Source: Bacilli bacterium (GTDB lineage Bacteria > Bacillota_I > Bacilli_A > RF39 > UBA660). Taken from it: a stretch of 52,631 nt of DNA. The translations under genes and the position numbers were made by a program. The stretch is from NCBI GenBank assembly GCA_017434825.1, contig JAFSGC010000013.1:1-52631 (forward strand), in the 5' to 3' direction. Below the pieces are notes generated by a model. The model made no database searches and was not told where the DNA came from. It worked only from the letters and a program-made list of their open reading frames with translations. Below are positions 1 to 8,917 of the stretch, in pieces (the first letter of the stretch is position 1; every line of letters begins with the position of its first letter).

Positions 1-195
1 CGTATCATCAAAATACTTTTGAGCTCCTACTTCAATTCGATTTATTACATTCTTTTCTTGGGCTTCAACAACTCTTTTTTGCACTGATGATATTGAAAGT
101 GTTGCTATTGAAAACACCACACCAATTAACGCTATTACCGCCAATAACTCTATCAGTGTAAATCCTTTGTTATTTTTTGAAATTAATCGCTTCAT
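1..195 (-). CDS. Prepilin-like protein, N-terminal part (cut by left edge)
   Basis: The reading frame starts at ATG 195 and runs open to the window edge (65 codons). It begins with a short basic leader, then the type IV prepilin signature GFTLIELLAVIAL followed by a single hydrophobic helix and an amphipathic segment, as in pseudopilins processed by a prepilin peptidase after the Gly. The N-terminus closely resembles that of the giant prepilin at 651-3185 (both contain SISS followed by a charged helix), so they are probably paralogues assembled by the same machine. It is the third gene after the giant prepilin, with a short AGGGAT ribosome site. The C-terminal domain is outside the window, so its size and role cannot be judged. 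Confidence 0.85.
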   Translation of the reverse strand, partial: MKRLISKNNKGFTLIELLAVIALIGVVFSIATLSISSVQKRVVEAQEKNVINRIEVGAQKYFDDT

Positions 196-215
196 TTTAT
201 CCCTACTTTTCTATA

Positions 216-638
216 TTATTCATCTAAATTCTTACAATTTAGATTTAAGCTACGATATGGAATTCCATCCTCTACATATGCAATAAACTTAGAAGAAGAT
301 AAATCACATTGGATTGTGCTGGTATTCAAATATTCAAAACCAACGTAATATTTATCTTTTATTTCTTGTAACGAAATTATATACTCACCATTTGCATTAT
401 ATACAAACGCAAAGTTTTCTTTAAAAACTGTATTAATCAACTCTAAAGTTTTAATATCAAGTTTTTCCTTCCAACCATAAAACTCTACTTCATCACTACC
501 GCCAGTTCCTAGTCCTGCAACTTCGTGACTTTCGTTTTCTCTATTTTTTGTACTATTAGATTTATATATAATAAACGCTGCAATAGTTATTAGAATAAAT
601 AGAATTAGAAATGCTAATATCTTTATATGTTTTTTCAT
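216..638 (-). CDS. Small membrane-anchored extracytoplasmic protein in the prepilin cluster
   Basis: This is a 140-residue protein with one N-terminal hydrophobic segment (about residues 8-26) preceded by lysines, then a soluble domain of about 110 residues predicted outside the membrane. It contains two cysteines near the C-terminus (about residues 111 and 135), a possible disulfide in line with the Cys-rich neighbour. It lies between two prepilin genes with only a 12-nt gap to the upstream stop and has a good AAGGGAT ribosome site, so it is probably co-transcribed. I recognise no family. By position it may be a minor pilus or accessory component, but that is inference only. Confidence 0.75.
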   Translation of the reverse strand: MKKHIKILAFLILFILITIAAFIIYKSNSTKNRENESHEVAGLGTGGSDEVEFYGWKEKLDIKTLELINTVFKENFAFVYNANGEYIISLQEIKDKYYVGFEYLNTSTIQCDLSSSKFIAYVEDGIPYRSLNLNCKNLDE

Positions 639-650
639 ACTATATCCCTT

Positions 651-3185
651 CTATTTGCATGAACACCAATATGATGCCCAAGTACATCCCAATTCTTTTT
701 TCAAAGATTTCGATGTTCTCCCTTTATATTCTCCACATTCTTCAGCTACGCAAATTCTTTCATAGCCAACTTTTGCATAACAAGTTGTTCCGTTGGCGTG
801 GCACCAATCATCTCCCCAGGATTTATTTGCAGATACAGCAGATCCAGAGTTACCAGCATAATGGCCTTTATACTTTCCAAACAATACATCACCACCATAT
901 GAACAAATATTTACATCTGGAGTGCCATTTGGAGTAATAGATCCGTTTGGAGTTACCGATATTAGATCATTTTTATCCTCAAGACAATATGATGGGATAT
1001 CATCTTTTAATTCATTGTACTTTACATTAACATTTGTAGATACACCATTAATTGAAGTGACTTTACACTTTGGATTATTTTTTAAAGGGCCTTCACAGTA
1101 AGTTACATAAACTCTATTACAGTCATCCAAATAGTAATAATCATTTAAATATACTTTATTAGAACAACTTGATTCATATACTGTTGTAACTTCTTGGCCG
1201 CCGACCGTTGATGTACACGTTGTTTCTTGTTTCTCATTTACACACGCGCCAGGGATTGAACATGTTCCTCCGTAACTACAAGTATCAGTGGTAGTTCTTG
1301 TTTCCCATTCGCCTTTACAACCATTATATCTTGATTCAATAACAAATCCCTGATTAGAACAACTATCGTATTCCCATTCACCTTCATCACAACAAGCTTG
1401 TGTGTTGCAAGGTTTTGTGTAATCTAATCGATATCCAGTACGACATTCATGAGATGTGAAATATGCGTCATAATATACAACATTTCTTTTATAATATCCT
1501 CCGCCACAAGATTCAGAACAAATACTTGTTAGCGTGCCATCGCTTGAAGTTTCCTCGGCGCAATATCGATACAATCTATAACTTGAAGATTTACTACTTG
1601 AAATGTTTCCAAGACTATCTTGAGCAAATGCATATAAAACATATTCTCTACCAGTTTGATGACCGCTAAAGTCAAAAGTATAACTGATTGTCGCAGGATT
1701 TCCTTTGTATTGTTCCCATGTACAAGTAGTTGGATTATTATAAGTAGTAATACAAATTTTACCTCCGGTCATTCCACTTTGAGCATCTGATGCATTTACT
1801 TTTATTGTCGTTTGAGTCGAATGATATGCATTAGAATTCGATGTGATGGTAAAACTACCAATAATTGGCCCAGACTCATCAACGTACACTGGAATTTGTT
1901 TTGCATTACATATAGTACTATTTCCAGCATTATCATAAATCGTATATTGTGGTAATGAATATTTTAATGTAGTATTAGATATTGTAACAGGATTCGCATA
2001 TAATATTACCCCCGCAGGAAGTGATAAAGATGAAGATACTGAATTCAACGGTTCTTTACATCCAGAACCACCAGAATCCTTACAACCCCACCATACAGTT
2101 ATAGGGCCATTTTTCCATTCGTCACTAAACTGACTTTCTATACACTGAGGCGCAACACTATCAACTTTTATAATTTGTATTTTGTTTTTAGAATTTTCGT
2201 AATCAACATTATTTATATTTCCAGCGTTGTCTTTGATCCATATAAAGTACGTACCGATTGATGTAATTTTTTTATTAATTGTTAAATCTTTACTATTTAC
2301 ATCCGTCCATTCACTTGACCCCTCTTCAGGAGGCGTATTCGATGTGGTAATGGCATAAGCAGCAATTCCCGATCCATTATCAAGCATGCGAACTGAAAGG
2401 GTCTTTTCATTTGCCCATTCATCCTGTTTTTCTACAAATAAACTATTAATTGATGGTTCATGCGTATCTATTTTGACCTTTGTTGATGCAGAATACTCTT
2501 TACTATTGTAAAGTACTTTAACTTGGTACGTAGCATCTATGTATCCAGTTGTTGGAGTATTAACCGTTAGAGTTTGAGACGTTCCCTGAGTAGAAGATGG
2601 ATCAAGTGGAATTATCCATGTATACGACACTCCCAATGACTCATCAAATGACGGCATATTTTTTAAATTTGAAATATCTGCTCCAAGCGTAATGTTTTTA
2701 CTACTCCAACCATTACCCAGTTCACTAATATCTTTTCCATCAGTAATCGGATTACAACCAACAGTTTCACAATACTTAATATTTATAATAGCATCTGCTA
2801 TTAGTTCTTCGTTACATTTTCCGTTCACTGCTTCGGTTTTTGTTACAGTAGGATTAGATTCATCCATGAAATCAACAATATAACAATTCATTGATTCTTT
2901 TTCTACTGGATCTACTATTTCTTTAGCTTCATTATCAGCTTCAATAAAACCGTTTGATATTAATGTTTCTACATATACCTTTTTAATTCCGGTATCGTTA
3001 ACATATTTTTTTGCAGCTACCTTAATATTAGAAATCACGTTTGCTTTCTGTGTTTCTTGAACCTTGTGCTTAATTGATGAAATTGATAGACTGGCTATTG
3101 TGAAAACAACACCTAACAATGCAATAACTGCCAAAAGTTCTACTAATGTAAAACCGTTTTTAACTTTTAAAAATTTACTTTTCAT
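651..3185 (-). CDS. Giant prepilin with Ig-like repeats and Cys-rich C-terminal region
   Basis: This 844-residue protein starts with a class III (type IV) prepilin leader: KNGFTLVELLAVI at about residues 9-21, then a hydrophobic helix and a short pilin-like domain to about residue 130. It continues with several Ig-like beta domains of the type ending in DxxGN, such as KDNAGNI and YDNAGNS, between about residues 160 and 540. The last 300 residues hold about 26 cysteines by my count, many in CxxC or CC settings, suggesting a disulfide-rich stalk or tip. Ordinary pseudopilins have 100-200 residues, so this one is unusually long. It follows a terminator and probably begins a new transcript with the two genes after it. 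A role as tip adhesin or minor pilin is inferred from architecture. Confidence 0.85.
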   Translation of the reverse strand: MKSKFLKVKNGFTLVELLAVIALLGVVFTIASLSISSIKHKVQETQKANVISNIKVAAKKYVNDTGIKKVYVETLISNGFIEADNEAKEIVDPVEKESMNCYIVDFMDESNPTVTKTEAVNGKCNEELIADAIINIKYCETVGCNPITDGKDISELGNGWSSKNITLGADISNLKNMPSFDESLGVSYTWIIPLDPSSTQGTSQTLTVNTPTTGYIDATYQVKVLYNSKEYSASTKVKIDTHEPSINSLFVEKQDEWANEKTLSVRMLDNGSGIAAYAITTSNTPPEEGSSEWTDVNSKDLTINKKITSIGTYFIWIKDNAGNINNVDYENSKNKIQIIKVDSVAPQCIESQFSDEWKNGPITVWWGCKDSGGSGCKEPLNSVSSSLSLPAGVILYANPVTISNTTLKYSLPQYTIYDNAGNSTICNAKQIPVYVDESGPIIGSFTITSNSNAYHSTQTTIKVNASDAQSGMTGGKICITTYNNPTTCTWEQYKGNPATISYTFDFSGHQTGREYVLYAFAQDSLGNISSSKSSSYRLYRYCAEETSSDGTLTSICSESCGGGYYKRNVVYYDAYFTSHECRTGYRLDYTKPCNTQACCDEGEWEYDSCSNQGFVIESRYNGCKGEWETRTTTDTCSYGGTCSIPGACVNEKQETTCTSTVGGQEVTTVYESSCSNKVYLNDYYYLDDCNRVYVTYCEGPLKNNPKCKVTSINGVSTNVNVKYNELKDDIPSYCLEDKNDLISVTPNGSITPNGTPDVNICSYGGDVLFGKYKGHYAGNSGSAVSANKSWGDDWCHANGTTCYAKVGYERICVAEECGEYKGRTSKSLKKELGCTWASYWCSCK

Positions 3186-3216
3186 ATATCTTACATCCCT
3201 ATTATTATAAGTATAA

Positions 3217-3248
3217 CAAAAAAAGATAGTTTTTGAAACTATCTTTTT
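3217..3248 (-). terminator. Intrinsic terminator overlapping the stop codon of the 286-aa gene
   Basis: Arms 3222-3232 and 3236-3246 form an 11-bp stem with a three-base loop, followed on the minus strand by a run of T. The TAG stop of the upstream gene (3239-3241) lies inside the stem. A TATAAT box follows at 3204-3209 with no clear -35, so the giant prepilin may have its own weak promoter or depend on read-through. Confidence 0.8.
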
Positions 3249-4099
3249 TCAAGTTCAATTACAGCACGTATTCCGATGTTATCATAATGGTCTACATCAT
3301 AAGCATGAAGTTGAATTCCACTATCTTCAAATTCTGCACTTCTTACTGCATAAGCCTTAGCGTTATAACCATTTTGTTTTTCTGTTGCCGATGTTAAAGT
3401 CCAAAATTTATTAGAATTTTCTAGCCATTTAATCGAACCATCTGTATATGTTTGCAATAAAGTGATTTCTTCTTTTGTAACAGTTCTTACTCTAAGTTTA
3501 CGATTATCTAAAATAAACGAACTTTCAAAACTAGTTTGACTAGTTATATTTCCGTTTTCAATTACCAACGAATGATAACCCGCTCCTTTTTCTAAACTAG
3601 AGCAGTCATAATTATGATTTTCTATACTATAGTCTTTACATATGCTAGCATATTGACCATAACCTAGGTCAAAATATTCATAATGTTTAATTGGCTCAAT
3701 GTTATCCCAATTTTTAGTCGCTTCCAATAGAGAAATTATAAGATTATTTGGCCCATATACATTCGTATCCTGTATGTACCATATTGCATCATCAATAATA
3801 TTCTCAGCGCTAATAAGAGTCATCTTTTGTGGAGTGTTACTTAAAACATAAAAATCTAATAATGTTTTATTGTTAACAGGAACCGAAACCTTTATACCTT
3901 TAATAATTTCTTTACCAATACAAACCTTTCCTGCATCTAAACAGTTTGATGTTACTTCCTTAGGATAAAGTATACTCATCACTGCATTTTCTGGCTCTAC
4001 GCTTGGTTTATCACTGAAAAAATAACAAGCAATAAGTCCAGCAAAAACAACTATAGATATCAAAAGAACTATAAATGTTATTTTGTTTCTTTTTATCAT
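3239..4099 (-). CDS. Membrane-anchored extracytoplasmic protein, possibly DUF6273-like C-terminus
   Basis: This 286-residue protein has a single N-terminal transmembrane segment (about residues 8-28) and a large outer domain. Residues 40-75 carry two cysteines in a short spacing (NCLDAGKVC). The C-terminal part (about 210-286) has aromatic blocks ending in GIRAVIELEK. That pattern is like the GVRPVxxL ending of DUF6273-type modules common in surface proteins of gut Firmicutes, but I cannot confirm the match. It follows the preceding gene with a 2-nt gap and ends in a terminator that contains its stop codon, so it is the last gene of the transcript starting at 7124. A structural or accessory role in the pilus/secretion locus is inferred from position. 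Confidence 0.75.
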   Translation of the reverse strand: MIKRNKITFIVLLISIVVFAGLIACYFFSDKPSVEPENAVMSILYPKEVTSNCLDAGKVCIGKEIIKGIKVSVPVNNKTLLDFYVLSNTPQKMTLISAENIIDDAIWYIQDTNVYGPNNLIISLLEATKNWDNIEPIKHYEYFDLGYGQYASICKDYSIENHNYDCSSLEKGAGYHSLVIENGNITSQTSFESSFILDNRKLRVRTVTKEEITLLQTYTDGSIKWLENSNKFWTLTSATEKQNGYNAKAYAVRSAEFEDSGIQLHAYDVDHYDNIGIRAVIELEKR

Positions 4100-4101
4100 A
4101 A

Positions 4102-5025
4102 TTAGTCCCCTATTTTATATTCATCATACAAATTAGAACCATTATATATTTTTACTACACCATTTTCAATTGCATAAGTTAATGTTTCGCCAAATTCACT
4201 AAATTCTTTAATTGTATTTTCATACATATAATCGTAAATCTTAACTTCTCCATCATTATTAGCAATAACATGATGATTATCTACAGTGTCAATCTTTGTA
4301 ATATCTTCATAAGCTAATATTCTTGATCCATCGTAAGTATGAATATAATAAACCGCATCATCAATATAATAAATAAACTTTTCATCATAATCATATATCG
4401 GATAAACAGAACCTTGAGATAACTTTTGGTCAGTATCATCAATAACATACCATGTCGTATCCTCTAATACTGCTATACGATCACTTTTTAATTCCCCATT
4501 TTCAATATTTGCTGCTAGGCCCATAAACGAGTATCTAGTCTCAAAAGCAAATGAAACAGTGTCTAAATTAAATAGTCCATACTTCCCAGTAGTGTCTTTT
4601 ATTATTAAGCGATTTCCTGCAATTCTTGTCCCATAGTTCTTGATAGCAGAAAGATCTAAAATTGATATACCTTTTATTGTGTTTTTATTTAAACTGTGAA
4701 GCATCATTTTGTCACCATCTTGAATAATTATATATTCAGATCCTACCATTCCAATTGGTTGACCTTCACCTTCATAATGTTTTAGATATTCATCATCAAT
4801 TGTAGCAACAGCATCATCACAATTAAGATTTTTACAATCATAAGTTCCAATTAATGTATTTTCTTCGGAATAGTAATACAACGTATTTCCGATTTTATGC
4901 AGGTGTTCTGGATTACCGCCTTCTTTAGCAATTACTATCTTATTATATATCCCATAAATCGACAGGGGTAAAAAGCAAAGTAGCAATAGGATTATTAACG
5001 GTAAAACTACTTTGTTATTTTTCAT
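4102..5025 (-). CDS. Membrane-anchored beta-propeller-like protein, single-module paralogue
   Basis: The ATG at 5025 overlaps the upstream TGA stop in an ATGA arrangement, so I chose it over an in-frame TTG at 5043. The product has about 307 residues: one N-terminal transmembrane helix (about residues 6-27), then an outer domain of short beta-strand repeats. It shares a module with the larger upstream protein, including IGTYDC near the start and a KYGLFNL strand like KYGLIEF there. Such strings (KYGL, YDYxG) resemble degenerate WG-type or propeller repeats. Operon position after the 700-aa paralogue suggests they act together at the membrane surface. No enzymatic motif is visible. Confidence 0.75.
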   Translation of the reverse strand: MKNNKVVLPLIILLLLCFLPLSIYGIYNKIVIAKEGGNPEHLHKIGNTLYYYSEENTLIGTYDCKNLNCDDAVATIDDEYLKHYEGEGQPIGMVGSEYIIIQDGDKMMLHSLNKNTIKGISILDLSAIKNYGTRIAGNRLIIKDTTGKYGLFNLDTVSFAFETRYSFMGLAANIENGELKSDRIAVLEDTTWYVIDDTDQKLSQGSVYPIYDYDEKFIYYIDDAVYYIHTYDGSRILAYEDITKIDTVDNHHVIANNDGEVKIYDYMYENTIKEFSEFGETLTYAIENGVVKIYNGSNLYDEYKIGD

Positions 5026-7124
5026 TCTTCTACTTTGCTCCAATCTGTTAAATTATATTTATAATCCACTGTTGCATTTTCACCTTGTTTTATTTTAATA
5101 ACATAACAATCACTGTGGATTGCCATTTCATATCCTTTAGCAACATCATCTGCAGTAATTTCTAAGTCTTCTGCTAATAATTTTGTTTTTCCGTCTTTAT
5201 AGTTATATACATTTAATTTTTTATCTTTAATTCCTACAAAGAAGTTTTCAAATAGCTCAACGTGATCTAATTCTTCAGAAATAATTGTGCCTGATTCTGC
5301 ACTAGCCATTTCATATATTAGATAGCCTTTATCTTTTACAACTAAATATTTACCACGATAATCCTTAATAGCAAACTTACTTGTAGCTACCAAAATGCCA
5401 TTTTTAGTATATAGATAATTTTTATCGCCTCTTACAGCTAAAATATAATTATCTAAAAGACTAATACTTTTTGTTCCGATGTCGCCCTCTTTAAATTTAA
5501 TTAATCCCTGAGGGCCATTATCAGTAAATGTTATAACGCCTAGGTTACCATCAGTATTTTTAGCATATATTAGCCCGTTAATGCTATCTACAAATGTAAT
5601 ATCTGTTGAACTAATCCCCGTATCAATTGATTGATATTTAACTTTTTGAGCACTATTCTTTAAATCATATAGAATAATATTGTTTCTTGTTGCCCCAGTC
5701 TTTGTATCGTTAATGAACACATAATTATTATTAAAAATTGGAACGTAGCCAAGTTCATCTTTATTATTAACTATATTTGAATCTTTTGCTATAAAACAAT
5801 TATTATATGTATCTTCAGCACTAGATACTGAGTTTTTGTTTATACAACTATAACTTCCTAATAAATCTGTCTTTTCAACATCACTATATACATAAATAAC
5901 ACCATCAATGTAACTTACATAAGATAATCCTTTATTTATTGCAGTTTCATATAAATTAATTGATTTAGTACTTTCATCACTAAGTTCGATAGTAATAGCT
6001 CCGTTTGTAAAACTAATACTATAAGCTTTCTTAGTCTCTTTTAAATTCTTATTTTCATCAAAAACATATATTTTATTATAATCATCATTTTTGGTTCTTA
6101 TGCCAACTTCATTTAATTTATACAGTTCGTCATCGTAAGCAAATATTTTCTTGTTTGTTATAGTAAATACGTAACTATTTGCAAAATCAATATAATCAAA
6201 TGAATCCTCTAAAGCTTTTTGACCTGTGTAATCATATAAACTATATTCGTCTTCAAAAACAGCTATATAATCATCAGAGAAGTTCTTAATATCTCCGCGA
6301 ATTTTTGACGTTAAAGTTTTACCGTTTTTATCTACTAGATAGGAATAAGTCCCATCTTTTGCTACGAATTTATCTGCGGCATTAATAATTCCTAAATAAT
6401 CATATGTAAAGTCTAAAACAATCTTAGACTCAGATGAACTAAATTCAATTAACCCATATTTGTCATTTGCATCTTTTGCCACAACAATATCAGCATCAAC
6501 TGCACCAGTTTTAATTAAAGTGTATTCACCTATTTTTGTTTCTTTATCGATGTCATATAAAACAATTTTCTCTTCATCATATATAAATACAAAACGATCA
6601 TTATATATTTTAGATTTTTGTTCGATTGGAACATCATCTTCGTCTACATATTTTGGTATATCAAACGTATCTTCACTAGATAATGATGCTACATAACATT
6701 TCTCAACATCAGCATCTATACAAGTATAAATTCCAATAACGTCATCTGAGCTATTAAGAAGTTTTAATTTACCATTATCATATATGTAATTGTCTTTTTC
6801 TATGACAATATTTTCTTTCGGAGGTTCCTTTGGTACATCATCATTCTTAAATACTAAAAAGTATAACAAAAGCGCTATTATAACCACTAAAATCACACTT
6901 ATTGATACTATCATTATGATTTTAGCTTTCTTACTCATTTTATTCCAAAAAAATTCTTTTTTAGGTTTCTTTGTATTTGCCTTTTTCTTTTTTTGTTTTA
7001 CTTTAATTTCGTTTTCTTTTACTTCAGTTACAGGCTCCGTAGTTTTCTCATCATATAAAGTATCTTCAGTAACAGAACTTAATTCAACGATTGTATTTGC
7101 ATCTGTAGAATTTCTTTCTTCCAT
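5022..7124 (-). CDS. Large membrane-anchored protein with two propeller-like modules
   Basis: I start this at ATG 7124, which has a GGGAAGTG ribosome site; an upstream in-frame extension lies across the promoter and terminator and is rejected. The product has about 700 residues: an acidic then very Lys-rich cytoplasmic tail (residues 1-70), one transmembrane helix (about 72-95), and an outer region of beta repeats. A module beginning IGIYTC (about residue 130) recurs in changed form from LLGSYSC (about 430), so the outer region looks internally duplicated. The next gene encodes a one-module paralogue. The basic cytoplasmic tail could contact nucleotides, acidic partners or the phospholipid surface. 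The protein is probably a scaffold or accessory factor of the adjacent Tad machinery, by context only. Confidence 0.78.
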   Translation of the reverse strand: MEERNSTDANTIVELSSVTEDTLYDEKTTEPVTEVKENEIKVKQKKKKANTKKPKKEFFWNKMSKKAKIIMIVSISVILVVIIALLLYFLVFKNDDVPKEPPKENIVIEKDNYIYDNGKLKLLNSSDDVIGIYTCIDADVEKCYVASLSSEDTFDIPKYVDEDDVPIEQKSKIYNDRFVFIYDEEKIVLYDIDKETKIGEYTLIKTGAVDADIVVAKDANDKYGLIEFSSSESKIVLDFTYDYLGIINAADKFVAKDGTYSYLVDKNGKTLTSKIRGDIKNFSDDYIAVFEDEYSLYDYTGQKALEDSFDYIDFANSYVFTITNKKIFAYDDELYKLNEVGIRTKNDDYNKIYVFDENKNLKETKKAYSISFTNGAITIELSDESTKSINLYETAINKGLSYVSYIDGVIYVYSDVEKTDLLGSYSCINKNSVSSAEDTYNNCFIAKDSNIVNNKDELGYVPIFNNNYVFINDTKTGATRNNIILYDLKNSAQKVKYQSIDTGISSTDITFVDSINGLIYAKNTDGNLGVITFTDNGPQGLIKFKEGDIGTKSISLLDNYILAVRGDKNYLYTKNGILVATSKFAIKDYRGKYLVVKDKGYLIYEMASAESGTIISEELDHVELFENFFVGIKDKKLNVYNYKDGKTKLLAEDLEITADDVAKGYEMAIHSDCYVIKIKQGENATVDYKYNLTDWSKVEE

Positions 7125-7152
7125 TAAAATCACTTCCCTATTATCATTTTCA

Positions 7153-7181
7153 ATTATATCAAAACAAATATTTATTTTCAA
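7153..7181 (-). promoter_or_regulatory. Sigma-A promoter of the 700-aa/313-aa/286-aa transcript
   Basis: On the minus strand TTGAAA (7176-7181) is followed after 17 bases by a perfect TATAAT (7153-7158), about 30 bases before the start codon at 7124. It begins just after the terminator of the Tad operon. Confidence 0.85.
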
Positions 7182-7182
7182 T

Positions 7183-7230
7183 AAAAAAGGGCCGGTGAAA
7201 TTAGCCAAAATAATTAATTAACACCGGGCC
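7183..7230 (-). terminator. Terminator of the Tad operon
   Basis: Arms 7189-7197 and 7222-7230 form a GC-rich 9-bp stem with one C-C mismatch and a 24-base loop, followed by six T on the minus strand. The TAA stop of tadC (7201-7203) lies in the loop. The GC content stands out sharply from the surroundings. Confidence 0.8.
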
Positions 7231-7899
7231 TAAAATTAATAACATAATAAGTGGGATAAATAACAATACCGATACTACAGAAATCTTCGTTGGCATTTTA
7301 TTTATTCTTCCCTTAATTTCTAATATTCTCTTATCTGTTAGATATTCAATTTGATTATTTAATGAATCTACAATGCTGTTTCCATATACATTTGATTCAA
7401 TTAAACTTAGTATTACATTGTTAACATTTTTTGAGGGAATCCTCGTTTTAAGATCCTCTAAAGCTTCCGTAAGAGATTTTCCTAATCTAATTTGCTTTAA
7501 TGCTACTTTAAACTCCGTAGATATGTCACTATCAATTGCATCGCTAGTTATTTGTAAACACAATTTTAAATTTCTTTCGCTTTGTAATGTTAAGGCTAAA
7601 ACTTCGAAAAAGAAAATGGCGTCATGCTCTAAGTTGTTTATTCTCTTTTTTATTTGATAATCTAAAAAATAATAATCATACAGTATATATACTAAAATAG
7701 TAATCACTGGAGATAATAAATAACCATGTTCAAAATAGACAAGGCAAAATATAAAAGTAGTAATTAATATTACAATCTTAGTATTCAAAAATTTGTTAAC
7801 GTCAAGCTTACAATTTGTTCCTAATGATGTAATTTTTTTATTCAAACGATTTAAAGATCTTTTTGAGTAGATTTTTCTGATTAATATATTCGGTTTCAT
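7201..7899 (-). CDS. tadC: TadC-like inner-membrane platform protein (GspF domain)
   Basis: This 232-residue protein has paired N-terminal membrane segments (about residues 48-85), a cytoplasmic helical domain with charged motifs (LTLQSERNLK; KQIRLGKSLTEAL), and a C-terminal membrane pair ending LLILGPVLINYF. That is the layout of TadC, the smaller GspF-family platform protein of Tad pili. Its start overlaps the TGA stop of tadB (ATGA), as is usual for this translationally coupled pair. TadB and TadC together form the membrane platform that the CpaF ATPase drives. It is the last gene before the operon terminator. Confidence 0.85.
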   Translation of the reverse strand: MKPNILIRKIYSKRSLNRLNKKITSLGTNCKLDVNKFLNTKIVILITTFIFCLVYFEHGYLLSPVITILVYILYDYYFLDYQIKKRINNLEHDAIFFFEVLALTLQSERNLKLCLQITSDAIDSDISTEFKVALKQIRLGKSLTEALEDLKTRIPSKNVNNVILSLIESNVYGNSIVDSLNNQIEYLTDKRILEIKGRINKMPTKISVVSVLLFIPLIMLLILGPVLINYFG

Positions 7900-8906
7900 A
7901 CTTCCTCCACTCTCATCATTCGTTTTATAATCATTATATATATAACATATAAAACTAAGATTGCTAAATCAATTATATATCCAATTTTTGTACTTATAAG
8001 AGGATTAAAATACGTAGGATTCATAGCTACTATAACCAAAATAAATAAAATCGGTAAACTTATTAACATGCGATATAGAAATTTGCTAGAGCTAGTTAAT
8101 GCTTCAAGTTCATTTTTTATCTTTAATCGATCATAAAAGTTTTTTTCAATCATGTTAAATACAGTCACAATATTACCACCTGTTTTACTTAGTAGTGATA
8201 ATGATGAGGTTATGTATTTAGCCTCTTCAACCTTAACACGATTATAAAAACGTTCAAAGCATACATTTATATCTAATCCATAAGTTAAATCAGTATATAT
8301 GATTGAAAACTCATCTTTAATTGGACTAGGTAATTCCTTTTTTACGATTGAAATTGCCTGTAATATATTTTTTCCACTTTTAAATGCGCTGTTCATCATT
8401 ACTATTGCTTGCAACAGTTGTTGTTCAATAAGTTTCTTGTGATTCTTATAAAGCCATATGATTATAAAATCCACGCTGAAAAAGCCAATGATTGAACCAA
8501 TTAAAAATACTGGTAACGAAAATGCAGCATATTTAATTGATAAAGATATTACATATAATATTTGAATACCAAACATAACTAAAAATTTTAAAGATATATA
8601 ATCGATACTTTTAAATGTTTGGTTATCATTATAAATCAAATATTTTTCAAAATGCTTAGCGTAATCATTTAATACCTGTGATTTTTTTAATGATTTAGAA
8701 AATATCTTTATACTATTCAAACAAAACTTTAAGAACAAATCCGCAATCGATAAGTCATCTTGAGTTTTGTCATCTAAAGCAAAAGCCTTAATTCTTCTTT
8801 CGCTTTTGATAGAAAATAATGTTTTAACAACAATGAAAACAAGTATCAGGAAGATACTACAAATAATTATTTGAGACATCGTAACTGTTAATACTTGTTT
8901 ATTCAT
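7896..8906 (-). CDS. tadB: TadB-like inner-membrane platform protein (GspF domain)
   Basis: This 336-residue protein has an N-terminal transmembrane helix, a second membrane pair (about residues 110-155), a GspF/T2SSF cytoplasmic helical domain (about 160-285, with the typical SAFKSGKNILQAI and SLLSKTGGNI segments), and a C-terminal membrane pair. Order and length fit TadB, the partner of TadC. It lies 11 nt after cpaF and overlaps tadC by 4 nt. It is expected to anchor the motor ATPase at the membrane and help extract pilin subunits from the bilayer. Confidence 0.87.
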   Translation of the reverse strand: MNKQVLTVTMSQIIICSIFLILVFIVVKTLFSIKSERRIKAFALDDKTQDDLSIADLFLKFCLNSIKIFSKSLKKSQVLNDYAKHFEKYLIYNDNQTFKSIDYISLKFLVMFGIQILYVISLSIKYAAFSLPVFLIGSIIGFFSVDFIIIWLYKNHKKLIEQQLLQAIVMMNSAFKSGKNILQAISIVKKELPSPIKDEFSIIYTDLTYGLDINVCFERFYNRVKVEEAKYITSSLSLLSKTGGNIVTVFNMIEKNFYDRLKIKNELEALTSSSKFLYRMLISLPILFILVIVAMNPTYFNPLISTKIGYIIDLAILVLYVIYIMIIKRMMRVEEV

Positions 8907-8917
8907 TATTTTCCTTT

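Noticed and set aside
7125-7208. N-terminal 28-residue extension of the 700-aa protein
   Set aside because: It covers the promoter TATAAT and the terminator of the previous operon; ATG 7124 has a proper ribosome site.
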